Shown piece after piece: positions 44,706-54,018 of a stretch of 64,000 nt of DNA (positions are counted from its first letter, which is position 1; every line of letters starts with the position of its first letter). The stretch comes from Stigmatella ashevillena (GTDB lineage: Bacteria; Myxococcota; Myxococcia; Myxococcales; Myxococcaceae). The notes under the pieces were generated by a model. That model was not told the DNA's origin. It made no database searches and saw nothing but the letters and a program-made list of their open reading frames with translations. Location: contig NZ_JAQNDM010000002.1 in the NCBI RefSeq assembly GCF_028368975.1, forward strand, positions 8,612,425 to 8,676,424. Reading direction: 5' to 3'. The position numbers were made by a program, and so were the translations under genes.

Positions 44706-47063
44706 ATGAGCACCATGCCCCCCCCCTTCGCGGTTCCCCGGACGCTCGAGACGTCCAGCCCCCTGCATGCCCCCGCGCCCCACGAGAGTGGGTTGAAGCA
44801 CGCCAGCGGAGAGGCCCTCTATGTCGATGATCTGCCCTCTCCGCCGGGGACGCTGGTGGGGCACATCATCGCCTCGCCCCATGCCCATGCCCGGCTGGTG
44901 CGCCAGGAGGCGGCGCGCGCCCGGGCCCTGCCGGGAGTGCACGCCGTCCTCTTCGCCGAGGACATCCCGGGGGAGAACGACATCGGCCCCGTCCTCCACG
45001 ATGAGCCCTTGCTCGCGGACGGCGAGGTGCATTGCGTGGGGCAGGCCGTGGCGCTGGTGTTGGCGGAGAGCGCAGCCCTGTGCCGCCAGGCCGCCCGGCT
45101 GGTGGAACTGGAGTACGAGGTGCTGCCCGCCCTGCTCTCCATTCGCGAGGCGGTGGCTGCGGACGCCTTTCTCTCGGAGCCGCACACCATCCGCCGGGGC
45201 GAGCCTGAGGCGGCGCTTGCCACCGCGCCCGTGCGCATCGAGGGCGAGTGCATGACGGGGGCGCAGGACCACTTCTACCTGGAGACACAGGCGGCCCTGG
45301 CGGTCCTGGAGGAGGACGGTGCGCTGCGCATCTGGTCGTCCACGCAGCACCCCTCCGAGGTGCAGGCCAAGGTGGCGGAGGTGATGGGCCTGGGGCGGCA
45401 CCAGGTGGTGGTGGAGGTGCCGCGCATGGGGGGCGGCTTTGGCGGCAAGGAGACGCAGGCGGCTCCCTTCGCGGCGCTGGCGGCGCTGGGGGCCACCCGG
45501 ACGAGGCGGCCGGTGAAGGTGTGGCTCAACCGGGATCAAGACATGGCGCAGACGGGCAAGCGCCATCCGTTCTGGGCCCGGTACGAGGCGGGCTTCTCCG
45601 AGGAGGGACTGCTGCTCGGGCTGAAGGCCGAGTTGGTCTCCGATGGGGGATGGAGCAATGACCTGTCACGCGCCATCCTGGACCGGGCGTTGTTCCACAT
45701 GGACAACGCCTACTTCCTGGCGAACGTCCAGGTCACCGGGCGGGTGGCTCGGACGAACTTCCCGTCCAACACGGCGTTCCGGGGCTTCGGAGGGCCGCAG
45801 GGCATGTATGTGGTGGAGGAAGTCCTCAACCGCGCGGCCGAGCGGCTCGGGATGGATCCCGCCGAGCTGCGGCGGCGCAACTTCTACCGGGAAGCCCCCG
45901 CGCACCGGACGCACTACGAGCAGCCCGTGGAGGGCAACCGCCTGCCGCGCATCCACGCGGAGCTGATGGCCTCCAGCGAGTACACGCGCCGCCGAGCGGA
46001 GATTGACCAGTACAACGCCTCCTCGCGCTGGACGAAGCGGGGCATTGGCTACCAGCCGGTGAAGTTTGGCATCTCCTTCACCACCAGCTTCCTGAACCAG
46101 GCGGGCGCGTTCGCCGTCATCTACGCGGATGGGAGTGTTCAGCTCAATCACGGCGGGACGGAGATGGGGCAAGGCCTGCACACCAAGATGCGAGCGGTGT
46201 GTGCCCACGAGCTGGGCGTCTCCCTCGAGCGCGTGCGGGTGATGAACACCGCCACGGACAAGGTTCCCAACACCTCGGCCACGGCGGCCTCCAGTGGCTC
46301 GGATCTCAACGGGCAGGCGGTGAAGGCCGCCTGCGAGACGCTGCGTGAGCGGCTGCGGCCCATTGCTGCCCGGCTCCTGCAAGTGGAGCGGGGAGAGGCG
46401 GAGGCACTCGCGTTTGCCTCGGGACAGGTGTTTCACCCGGAGCGTCCCCAGCGCTCCGTGTCCTTCACCGAGGTGACCCAGGCGGCCTATCTGGCCCAGG
46501 TGTCCCTGTCGGCGACGGGGTACTACCGGACGCCGGACATCAGCTACGACCGGGTCGCGGGACGGGGCAGGCCGTTCCACTACTTTGCCTTCGGGGCGGC
46601 CGTGGTGGAGGTGGAGGTCTCCAGCCTGACCGGGGAGCATCGCGTCCGGCGCGTGGACATCCTGCATGATGTGGGCAACTCGCTGATTCCCTCCATCGAC
46701 CGGGGTCAGGTGGAAGGGGGCTTCGTTCAGGGGCTCGGGTGGCTCACGTGCGAAGAGGTGCTCTTCGATGAGAAAGGGCGGCTGCTCACCCACTCCCCGG
46801 ACACGTACAAGATTCCTGCCCTCGGGGATGTGCCCAAGGACTTCCAGGTGGCGCTGCTGGAGAAAGCGCCCCAGGAGGACACCATCCACGGCAGCAAGGC
46901 GGTGGGGGAACCTCCGTTCATGCTGGCCATTGGGGCGGTGACGGCCCTCCGGCACGCCATTGCCGCGTTCGCTCCTCCTCGCGCCGAGGTCCATCTCGCC
47001 TCCCCGGCGACGCCCGAGGCCATCCTCCGGGCGGTAGAAGCCGCCCGGGCCACCCCGCGTTGA
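44706..47063 (+). CDS. xdhB: Xanthine dehydrogenase molybdenum-binding subunit
   Basis: The 785-aa subunit holds the molybdopterin centre that hydroxylates hypoxanthine and xanthine. Family motifs are present: SGEALYVDDLPSPPG at the N terminus, VEVPRMGGGFGGKE (about 238), FRGFGGPQGMYVVEE, 'LNHGGTEMGQGLHTKMRAV', and Glu735 in KAVGEPPFML at the position of the catalytic glutamate. Length and order match XdhB. No xdhC-like sulfuration chaperone gene lies next to it, nor any other purine-degradation gene in the window. Confidence 0.95.
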   Translation: MSTMPPPFAVPRTLETSSPLHAPAPHESGLKHASGEALYVDDLPSPPGTLVGHIIASPHAHARLVRQEAARARALPGVHAVLFAEDIPGENDIGPVLHDEPLLADGEVHCVGQAVALVLAESAALCRQAARLVELEYEVLPALLSIREAVAADAFLSEPHTIRRGEPEAALATAPVRIEGECMTGAQDHFYLETQAALAVLEEDGALRIWSSTQHPSEVQAKVAEVMGLGRHQVVVEVPRMGGGFGGKETQAAPFAALAALGATRTRRPVKVWLNRDQDMAQTGKRHPFWARYEAGFSEEGLLLGLKAELVSDGGWSNDLSRAILDRALFHMDNAYFLANVQVTGRVARTNFPSNTAFRGFGGPQGMYVVEEVLNRAAERLGMDPAELRRRNFYREAPAHRTHYEQPVEGNRLPRIHAELMASSEYTRRRAEIDQYNASSRWTKRGIGYQPVKFGISFTTSFLNQAGAFAVIYADGSVQLNHGGTEMGQGLHTKMRAVCAHELGVSLERVRVMNTATDKVPNTSATAASSGSDLNGQAVKAACETLRERLRPIAARLLQVERGEAEALAFASGQVFHPERPQRSVSFTEVTQAAYLAQVSLSATGYYRTPDISYDRVAGRGRPFHYFAFGAAVVEVEVSSLTGEHRVRRVDILHDVGNSLIPSIDRGQVEGGFVQGLGWLTCEEVLFDEKGRLLTHSPDTYKIPALGDVPKDFQVALLEKAPQEDTIHGSKAVGEPPFMLAIGAVTALRHAIAAFAPPRAEVHLASPATPEAILRAVEAARATPR

Positions 47064-47091
47064 GAAGGCGGTGGTGGCATGCTCTGGGGCC

Positions 47092-47640
47092 ATGGAACTG
47101 CTGACCGCTCGGTTGCGTCTGCGAGAGTTCGACCTGGAAGACTGGCGGGCCACCTGGCCCTACGAGTCCGACCCGGAGGTGGTCCGCTACCAGTCGCATG
47201 ACGTCCGCTCCCCCGAGGAGAGCCAGCAGTACATCCTGGATTCCCGGGCCACGGTGAATGAGTCGCCTCGGCGCATCTACGACTTGGCGGTGGTGCTCCG
47301 CGCAGAGGAGCGCCTCATCGGCCGCTGTGGCTTGAAGGTGACCGATGCCAGTCAGCGCGAAGGGGCGCTCTGGTACATCCTCGACCGCTCTCACTGGGGA
47401 CGGGGCTATGTCCCCGAGGCCGCCCAGGCACTGCTGGACTTCGGCTTTGGAACGCTCGGCCTTCACCGGGTCTGGGCGGACTGCGATCCCCGCAACCCTC
47501 CTTCCGTGAGGGTGCTGCAAAAGCTGGGGATGCGCCAGGAGGCCCACTTCCGGGAGAATGCCTTCATCAAGGGCGAGTGGTGCGATTCGCTGATCTTCGC
47601 CATCCTCGATCGGGAGTGGGCGGCGCGGCCGCGCCAGTAG
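47092..47640 (+). CDS. GNAT-family N-acetyltransferase (RimJ/RimL type)
   Basis: The 182-aa protein fits the RimJ/RimL branch of GNAT acetyltransferases, which acetylate protein N termini or small amines. It opens with ELLTARLRLREFDLEDW; 'LWYILDRSHWGRGYVPEAAQ' contains the acetyl-CoA pyrophosphate loop; 'NPPSVRVLQKLGMRQEAHFR' is the C-terminal signature. ATG at 47092 is favoured because the conserved domain starts there; GTG at 47071 is an alternative. It is followed after 9 bases by the pseudouridine synthase gene. Confidence 0.9.
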   Translation: MELLTARLRLREFDLEDWRATWPYESDPEVVRYQSHDVRSPEESQQYILDSRATVNESPRRIYDLAVVLRAEERLIGRCGLKVTDASQREGALWYILDRSHWGRGYVPEAAQALLDFGFGTLGLHRVWADCDPRNPPSVRVLQKLGMRQEAHFRENAFIKGEWCDSLIFAILDREWAARPRQ

Positions 47641-47649
47641 CCCGTCACC

Positions 47650-48444
47650 ATGCGCAGGAAGAAGACACCCCGGTGGTTGCAAGCGGCGCGAGTGCGCGGT
47701 GGGCCTGTGGAAGAGGCTGGGCGCGCGGACTGGTTGGCCCGGGCGCTCGGGCGGTCAGGCATCATGCCCCAGCAGGCGGCAGAGCAGGCCATTCGGGAGG
47801 GACGGGTGAAGGTGGAGGGCCGCTTGGAGCGGGAGCCCTTCGCGCCGGTGCGCTTGGGCGCGACGGTCTTCGTGGATGGCTGGGCCTACCGTTTGGAGGC
47901 CCCGCTGCACGTGCTCATGTTCCACAAGCCAGAGGGCGTCATCGTGGCGGGGACGGATCCGGAGGGACAGGGAACGGTATTCGAGCGTTTGCGCGCCGTC
48001 CTGCCGCCGGACATGAGGAACTTCGAGTGGTACGCCGTGGGCCGCCTGGACCGGGACACGACGGGGCTGCTGCTTTTCACCAATGACGAGCGGGTGTTCC
48101 AGCACGGCACCTCGCCGGAGAAGCACCTGCCGAAGCGGTATGTGGCCCAGGTGGCGGGGAATCTCTCGGAAGAGACGCTGGCACGGCTTCGGGAGGGGAT
48201 GGTGCTGGAGGATGGGCCCACGCGGCCTGCGGGAGCGCGGCTGCTCGCGCCAGAGTGCGTGGAACTGGTGCTCACCGAAGGGCGCCACCACCAGGTGAAA
48301 CGCATGCTCGCAGCGGTCGGCCACCCGGTCCTGGCGCTGCACCGGCAAGCCGTGGGCTCCGTGGCGCTGGACGTGCCCGTGGGAGACTGGCGCTCCCTGA
48401 GCCCGGGGGAAGTGACCGCGGGACTGGGCTTTCAAGCTTCGTGA
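47650..48444 (+). CDS. RsuA/RluB-family rRNA pseudouridine synthase
   Basis: The 264-aa protein has an N-terminal S4 RNA-binding domain (about 25-75, 'EEAGRADWLARALGRSGIM') and the RsuA-type catalytic domain. The motif GRLDRDTTGLLLFT places the catalytic Asp at 134; HKPEGVIV and EGRHHQVKRML are further family motifs. It isomerises a specific uridine in ribosomal RNA; whether 16S or 23S cannot be told. It lies in a same-strand run with the GNAT gene and the damaged methyltransferase. Confidence 0.92.
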   Translation: MRRKKTPRWLQAARVRGGPVEEAGRADWLARALGRSGIMPQQAAEQAIREGRVKVEGRLEREPFAPVRLGATVFVDGWAYRLEAPLHVLMFHKPEGVIVAGTDPEGQGTVFERLRAVLPPDMRNFEWYAVGRLDRDTTGLLLFTNDERVFQHGTSPEKHLPKRYVAQVAGNLSEETLARLREGMVLEDGPTRPAGARLLAPECVELVLTEGRHHQVKRMLAAVGHPVLALHRQAVGSVALDVPVGDWRSLSPGEVTAGLGFQAS

Positions 48445-48457
48445 GGGTGCGTTCCAT

Positions 48458-49199
48458 ATGAGCCTCGAAGCCTTCTTTCGCCTCTTCGACGGGTTGCCGC
48501 CAGGGGCCAGGCCAGGATGCCTCGACGCGGGAGGCCCTCCAGCGCCTGCCGCGTCTGCCCGAATCACCGCGCGTCCTCGATTTGGGCTGCGGTGCCGGGA
48601 AACAAACCTTGGTGTTGGCTCAGGAACTGAAGGTTCCCATCTCCGCCGTGGACAGCCACGCTCCCTTTCTCTCGCGGCTGGAGTCGGAGGCGGAGCAAAG
48701 AGGCCTGCGCCACCTGCTCCGGACCCGATGCGCGGACTTCGGCCAACTCGAGGATGTGCCTGGCAGTTATGACGTGCTCTGGGCGGAGGGCTCCATCTAC
48801 GTCCTGGGCTGGAAGGAGGGGCTGACGCGCTGGCGCCGGTTGCTGGCACCCGGTGGGCTCATGGCTGTGACCGAGGCGACCTGGCTGACGGACTCGCCTC
48901 CCTCCGACGCGGTGGCTTTCTGGCGGGAGGCCTACCCCACCATGGGCACCCTCGCCTCGAACACTGCCGTGGCACGAGAGGCCGGGTACCAGGTGCTGGA
49001 CACCTTCCCGTTGCCGCCATCCGCGTGGTGGGACGAGTACTACGGGCCGCTCCGGGAGCGGATGGACATGCTGCGGACCGAGGCCGCGAGCAACCCCGCG
49101 CTCGCGGAGGCCATCTCCTCGATGCAGCGGGAGATCGACCTCTATGAACGTTCGGAAGGTGCCTACGGATACGTCTTCTATCTGCTGCGCGTGTCCTGA
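48458..49199 (+). pseudogene. Class-I SAM methyltransferase with N-terminal frameshift
   Basis: An ATG at 48458 opens MSLEAFFRLFDGLPP, a typical start, but this frame then runs into non-protein-like sequence and stops at 48772. From about 48500 the adjacent frame reads RQGPGQDASTREALQRLP and continues to VLDLGCGAGKQT, the SAM-binding motif I, and on to the stop at 49199. The total length, 742 bases, is not a multiple of three. A 1-base insertion or 2-base deletion near 48497-48505 would restore a protein of about 247 aa. Either the gene is broken, uses recoding, or the sequence has an error. Translation from a later start would lose the first 40 residues. Confidence 0.75.
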
Positions 49200-49208
49200 A
49201 CCGCCGAC

Positions 49209-50138
49209 TCATCGCCCCGGAAGGGGAGCCGCCTCCCGGAAGACGCGCAGGAGGCGCCCCTCGTCGTAGGCATACTGGAAGCCGGTGGCCTCGCGGAACT
49301 GCCGCGTGTCCGCGACGATGGGGTATTTGATGTGGTCCAGCGCGCCCCGCGACAGCGTGGGAAGCCCTATGCGTCCGAGGAGCCAGGCCAGCAGGGTGCT
49401 GGGGAGGGGGATGGGCGTGCGGCCTGTCTCCCGGATGATGACGGACAGCGGCATGGGCGGCGGGCCCGCCACGTTGAAGATGCCGCGGATGCGCTTTTCG
49501 AGGGCGAGCTGAAGGGCCGTCACCACGTCCTCCTCTTGGAGGACCTGGAAGAGCGGATCATAGCCGAGCACCATGGGGACGCGTCGGCCCCGCAGGAAGC
49601 TGACGAGGGTTCCGGTGCCGGGCGCCCCCAGCGTGTAGCAGAGGCGCAGCACGGCGGTGGTCATCTCGGGGAAGCGCCACAGGGCGGTGGCGGCATAGAG
49701 GTCTGCGGCGACGAGGTCGGCCAGCTCGGGGACCTTGTCCAGGGCGCGGGGGGGCTCGTCCTCGGTGTGGTAGAGCAGCGAGTCCGGGGCGGCACCGTAG
49801 AATGTGTGGCGCCCGACGAAGAGCACCTGCTTCACGCCGTGGTCGCGGCAGTGGTCGAAGACGGCCTTGGTGCCATCCAGGTTGATGCGCTCGCGTTCTC
49901 CTCCCTTGAGGGAGAAGGCCGTCACGGTGGCCATGTGCACCACGGCGTCCGGGCGGCGGCGCCGGAAGATGTCTTCCGCGGCGCGCTTTCGCACATCCAT
50001 GCGGTGAATCTCGATGCTCCGGGGCGCGCCCGTCCAGGGGCGTGCGTCCAGCCCGAGCACCTCGTGCCCGGAGGCGAGCAACCGTGTGGCCAGCTTCCGG
50101 GCGATGCCGCCTGCGATGCCGAGGATGAGCACCCTCAC
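49209..50138 (-). CDS. NAD-dependent epimerase/dehydratase-family protein
   Basis: The 309-aa protein begins MRVLILGIAGGIARKLATRLL, a Rossmann motif with GxxGxxA spacing, followed by 'VVHMATVTAFSLKGGERERI' and the family's strand order. The usual YxxxK catalytic pair is not obvious: after VGRHTFYGA comes DLYAATALWR rather than YxxxK. It may therefore be an extended SDR with altered activity. The start codon GTG overlaps the end of the acyltransferase gene by 4 bases, so the pair is translationally coupled. Confidence 0.82.
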   Translation of the reverse strand: MRVLILGIAGGIARKLATRLLASGHEVLGLDARPWTGAPRSIEIHRMDVRKRAAEDIFRRRRPDAVVHMATVTAFSLKGGERERINLDGTKAVFDHCRDHGVKQVLFVGRHTFYGAAPDSLLYHTEDEPPRALDKVPELADLVAADLYAATALWRFPEMTTAVLRLCYTLGAPGTGTLVSFLRGRRVPMVLGYDPLFQVLQEEDVVTALQLALEKRIRGIFNVAGPPPMPLSVIIRETGRTPIPLPSTLLAWLLGRIGLPTLSRGALDHIKYPIVADTRQFREATGFQYAYDEGRLLRVFREAAPLPGR

Positions 50139-50941
50139 AGGAACAGCCTTTCCTGCCGGCGGACACGCCCCTTCTCGATGAGCTCCGCGATGCGGGCCTT
50201 CACCTGCTCGACATAGCCGACGATGATCTCGTCATCCTCGTTTCCGGTCCCCGTGAAGGTGAGCGGCTCGCCGTAGTGGATCTCCAGGGGCGTCGGCAGG
50301 GGGAGGGGAAACACGTAGGGCGTGACGGGAATGTAGGGCACGCCAAACAGCCGCCCCAGCTTGTACAGATTGGCCACCGTGGGAACGGCCGTGCCGCCCC
50401 CGAGGAACGCGAAGGGGATGATGGGAGAGCGCGTCTGGAGGGCCAGGCGCATGAACCCAGTCCCGAAGTCCACGAGCGAATACCGCTCGTTGTAGAGCTT
50501 CGCGGTGCCCTTGTAGCCTTCGGGGAAGATCATCAGCAGCCGGTCATCCTCCAGCAGGCGGCGGGCATGCTCGGGCAGTCCAGTGAACTGGCCGGTGCGG
50601 CTCGTCCAGAGGGAGGCGATGGGGAAGCGGTTGATGAACTTCTCCGCCATGCCCTGGGCGAGCCGGGGAGGCTCCATCTCCAGGAACATGGAGGTGAGGA
50701 CCATGGCCCCATCCACGGCGTACCCGCCCGAGTGGTTTCCCACCAGCATTGCTCGCCCCCGGGGCGGGACATGCTCGCAGCCGAAGCACCTGACCCGGAA
50801 GTAGTGCCGGTAGAAGAAGGCAAGGACGGGGGCCGCCCGGGCCAGGTGTTTCTTGGAGATGCCGTACGGGTCCACACCAAATTCATTGAACGGCAGCTCC
50901 AGCCGTTCGACCCGCGCTTCCAGAGAGTCATCGAGCGCCAC
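50135..50941 (-). CDS. Lysophospholipid/glycerol-phosphate acyltransferase-family protein
   Basis: The 268-aa protein has the PlsC-type motifs: VGNHSGGYAVDG (His70 with Asp77) as the acceptor-site motif, then LMIFPEGYKGT, and 'SPIIPFAFLGGG' as the following strand. Such enzymes transfer acyl groups to lipid acceptors at the inner face of the membrane. The start is GTG at 50941. It is the first gene of a two-gene operon with the epimerase-like gene, which suggests joint action in lipid modification. Confidence 0.85.
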   Translation of the reverse strand: MALDDSLEARVERLELPFNEFGVDPYGISKKHLARAAPVLAFFYRHYFRVRCFGCEHVPPRGRAMLVGNHSGGYAVDGAMVLTSMFLEMEPPRLAQGMAEKFINRFPIASLWTSRTGQFTGLPEHARRLLEDDRLLMIFPEGYKGTAKLYNERYSLVDFGTGFMRLALQTRSPIIPFAFLGGGTAVPTVANLYKLGRLFGVPYIPVTPYVFPLPLPTPLEIHYGEPLTFTGTGNEDDEIIVGYVEQVKARIAELIEKGRVRRQERLFL

Positions 50942-50992
50942 GGGGGCACCGTAGCACTTCTCTGGAAGGCGGAGGCGGAGGACTTGGGGCGC

Positions 50993-52225
50993 CTACGGGA
51001 CGGTGACGGTGCCCTTGGCGAGCTCGGCCACGTAGGCCGCGGCGAGCTGGGTGAACTTGACCGAGTTCTGCGCGCTGCCCGCCGACTGCGCCAGGGTGTC
51101 ATTCGCGGTGTGGATGGTGGGATTGTCCTCCCCCAGGTACGCCTCGAAAGGGATGGAGGCCGGATAGCCCTGATTGTGCCAGGAGGCGTGATCCGAGCAG
51201 GCATAGCCGCAGCGCGTCGTGCCCACGACGGTGTTGGGCACGTATTGGGTGAGGAGGTTGGTGAGGAACGTGTTCTGAGCCGCATTGGTGTAGTCGGACA
51301 CCAGAACGATGTGGGGGCTGGAGCCGCGGTAGTTGGTCATGTCCAACTGCAGCACGCCCACCACGTTGACGGAGGTGCTCTTGTACTTCGCGGCGATGTC
51401 CTTCGAGCCCCGGAGCCCTCCCTCCTCGGCGGCATAGGCCATGAACTTCACCGTCCGGAGCGGACGGTACCCCTTGGCGACAATCACGCGGATGACCTCG
51501 GTGAGCGAAGCCACCCCGGAGGCGTCGTCGTCCGCGCCGGGCGCGGCGGCCGAGGAACCGCTGCCATTGATGGAGTCCAGGTGTCCACCCAGGACGACGA
51601 CCTCGTTGGACGTGGTCGAGGTGCCCTTGATGGTGAGAATGACAGAGGGCTGCGGAGAGACCGTGCTGGAGTGCGTATAGAGTTCCACCGAGATGTCGCT
51701 GCGCCCATTGGCCAGGGTCGTCCACCGGTCCTTCAGCCAGGTGGCGGCATCCTTGCCCGAAGCGAGGGTGTAGCGGCGGGAGGGGAAACCCGTCGACAGC
51801 GAGGTGATGGTGCCGCGGATTCCGGACTCCGTGACCGCGCCCACCAGCGACTTCGCCGCCGTGGGGTTGTCGATGGTGTAGCTGACCAGGGAAGGAGCCA
51901 TCTCGCGGGGCGTGAGCTGCGCGAGCGCCTCCCGGGCCTGCGCTTCGCTGTCATGGGCCATGAACCCCGCGCAGCGGTTGAGCTTGCTGTGGATGACCGC
52001 GGACACCTTGTCGAGCTGGGACTCGCGCACGTGCAACACCGCGACGCCGTCCTTCTCATGGGCGACGGCGGGAAGCACCGTTCCCTCTCGCAGGAGCGAG
52101 GCGCGCACGGGCTCCAGCGCGTCCGTCCCCACGGTGATCCAGACTTCCTTGTCCGCGTCGCCCGCGAACGCAGGCGTGGCACAGGCCAACCACAGGGCAA
52201 TGGCACCCAGCTGCTTCGTCCTCAT
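50993..52225 (-). CDS. Secreted M28-family zinc aminopeptidase
   Basis: The 410-aa protein has a signal peptide (MRTKQLGAIALWLACATPAFA). Metal ligands of the M28 family are visible: VVVLGGHLDSI, PGADDDASGVAS, YAAEEGGLRGS (Glu-Glu), VLQLDMTNY and the final PTIHTANDT histidine. A cysteine pair CGYACSDHASW matches the Vibrio/Aeromonas leucyl aminopeptidase subgroup. A propeptide of about 100-130 residues precedes the catalytic domain. GAGGAG lies 6 bases before the ATG. Extracellular peptide degradation is the likely role, fitting predatory or proteolytic myxobacteria. Confidence 0.93.
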   Translation of the reverse strand: MRTKQLGAIALWLACATPAFAGDADKEVWITVGTDALEPVRASLLREGTVLPAVAHEKDGVAVLHVRESQLDKVSAVIHSKLNRCAGFMAHDSEAQAREALAQLTPREMAPSLVSYTIDNPTAAKSLVGAVTESGIRGTITSLSTGFPSRRYTLASGKDAATWLKDRWTTLANGRSDISVELYTHSSTVSPQPSVILTIKGTSTTSNEVVVLGGHLDSINGSGSSAAAPGADDDASGVASLTEVIRVIVAKGYRPLRTVKFMAYAAEEGGLRGSKDIAAKYKSTSVNVVGVLQLDMTNYRGSSPHIVLVSDYTNAAQNTFLTNLLTQYVPNTVVGTTRCGYACSDHASWHNQGYPASIPFEAYLGEDNPTIHTANDTLAQSAGSAQNSVKFTQLAAAYVAELAKGTVTVP

Positions 52226-52463
52226 GAAGTGCTCCTCGGCAATGATTTCGATGAATGGATCCCCGTGTCGGGGATTGCTCGGACTCCAGCGAAGACCTCA
52301 CTGGAGCCCTATTCACGAATCTAGAGCGTTGGCATGCACCTGGAAACGATTTGCACGTGAGGCTTTGGCCGCTGCCTCCATTCGTTGCTGCACCGGTAAA
52401 AGGGCGCTTCAACTTTGCGTTGGGGCCAATGTTCTACGAATGCGAAGGATTCAGGTGAAAGCC

Positions 52464-53933
52464 TTACGGGCAATCGCTCCGCGCGAAGTGGCCGAGCAGC
52501 GGGTGGCTGCCCTGGGCGGGGGTGTCCTGGCCCACCAGGCACTTGCCCGCGGGAACCGTGATGGCCGCACCGTCTGCTTCCAAGGTCAGCTCACCCGACA
52601 CGATCTGGAGTCCACCGGGGAAGGACTTCGCGGCGTTGGCCGCCACGGGGCGGAAGCTCGGCGCGCCCCCGCCGCTCAGCCGCACGCGGTAGCCCTCGTC
52701 CTCATAGAAAGACGGCACTTCGGCTTGCGGATCCGCCTTGAGCGGAGCCAGGAAGAAGCTCGCCCCCAGGTCGAACTCGGGGCGGACGCGGATCAGCGGC
52801 TGCTCGCCCTCGCCCTGGGTGAGGCTCAGGTCGAAGTGTCGGCCGGACAGGGCGTTCAGGTCCGCGGTGAAGAGCTTCGTGCCATTCAGGCTCACGTAGC
52901 TCTGTGCCTCTCCCAGACCGACGTGGGCGATGGCGAAGTCCTCCTGGCCCTCCTCGGCGCTGAACTCATAGGACAGGCCGGACACGGAATAGACCACCTT
53001 CTGGCGGGACAGCGCCGAGGTGCCTCCGTAAGGGCCGCTGTACTCGGTGGCGCCCAGGTTCAGCGCGAACGACACCCGCTGAGCCTGCGCGTTCATGCGC
53101 AGCTCGGCCAGGGGCGAGGCGCGGGCCGTGCTGAAGGTGTGGGTGTCCCCATCGCTCTCCAACTCGAAGCGGAGGGCGTCGAGGATGCTGGTGCTGAAGG
53201 TGACGTCCTGCTTGCCGTTCTCCGTCAGGCGCAATTCAACCTTGCCCACCATCACGCGTGGCAGGGCCGGGAGTGCTTCGGGCGCCAGCGTCTGCACCAT
53301 GCTCCGCGTCTCGGCGAGGTCCATCACCACGGCGATGCTCTTCTCGGCGAACTTCAGCACCAGCGGCTCGTCCCGGTTCTGGCCGATCTGGAAGCCCAGG
53401 TCGATGCCGTTCTTGCCGGAGCGGGTGGCGCGGATGCGCAGTTGCAGCTGATTGGCTGCCTCCACGCAGGCCGGGCTCGCGGGGGCGCTTCCGGTGGTGC
53501 ACAACGCCTCGCCCTTGAGCCGGAAGAGGGTGGAGTCCCCGTCGGTGCTCTCCACGTTCGCCTCGGTGAAGATGCGCTCGCGCAGGATCTTCTCCACGAG
53601 CGCCGCCTGTGCATCCACGGCGGCTGGGTCCATCTCGAAGGAGCGCTCGGGCAATGCCGAGGAGCAATCACCGCTGGGCTCCGCGCAGGTTCCAGGGAGG
53701 CCCGCGAGGGGCACGCCCGCGAAGCTGTCCGAGAGCAGGGTGGCCGCGGAGCCCAGGCTCTTGATCGCGGACAGCTCGTTCATCACCTGCGCGCTGGCGC
53801 CCACCGCGCGGACCATGTCCGCGGACCGGCTGGCAGTGACGTCGGCGACCTCTTTGGCCTCCAGCTTGTCGTTGCAGCCCACGCTTCCCAGCGAGAGCAC
53901 CAGGGTTCCGGCGAGCCAGAACTTCGTCTTCAT
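52464..53933 (-). CDS. Putative lipoprotein of unknown function (489 aa)
   Basis: The protein starts MKTKFWLAGTLVLSLGSVGC, a lipoprotein signal ending at Cys20. A helical segment with 'SAIKSLGSAATLLSDSFAG' and a CAEPSGDCSSA loop follows, then a long beta-rich region without recognised motifs and a C-terminal Cys pair (KCLVGQ, ARSDCP). GGAG lies 7 bases before the ATG. No family was recognised. Its neighbours, a secreted aminopeptidase and a secreted amylase, suggest a cell-envelope setting only. Confidence 0.8.
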   Translation of the reverse strand: MKTKFWLAGTLVLSLGSVGCNDKLEAKEVADVTASRSADMVRAVGASAQVMNELSAIKSLGSAATLLSDSFAGVPLAGLPGTCAEPSGDCSSALPERSFEMDPAAVDAQAALVEKILRERIFTEANVESTDGDSTLFRLKGEALCTTGSAPASPACVEAANQLQLRIRATRSGKNGIDLGFQIGQNRDEPLVLKFAEKSIAVVMDLAETRSMVQTLAPEALPALPRVMVGKVELRLTENGKQDVTFSTSILDALRFELESDGDTHTFSTARASPLAELRMNAQAQRVSFALNLGATEYSGPYGGTSALSRQKVVYSVSGLSYEFSAEEGQEDFAIAHVGLGEAQSYVSLNGTKLFTADLNALSGRHFDLSLTQGEGEQPLIRVRPEFDLGASFFLAPLKADPQAEVPSFYEDEGYRVRLSGGGAPSFRPVAANAAKSFPGGLQIVSGELTLEADGAAITVPAGKCLVGQDTPAQGSHPLLGHFARSDCP

Positions 53934-54018
53934 GCGTTTGCTCCAGGGTTGAAATCAGGTGCCGCAACTTCAGCAAGGCCTGCGCCAACCGCTGGACAAC
54001 GCAACCCCCCGAAATACC

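Noticed and set aside
48582-49199. TTG at 48582 as a genuine start of the methyltransferase
   Set aside because: It would begin inside the SAM-binding motif and lose its first strand; the upstream frame clearly continues the family sequence.
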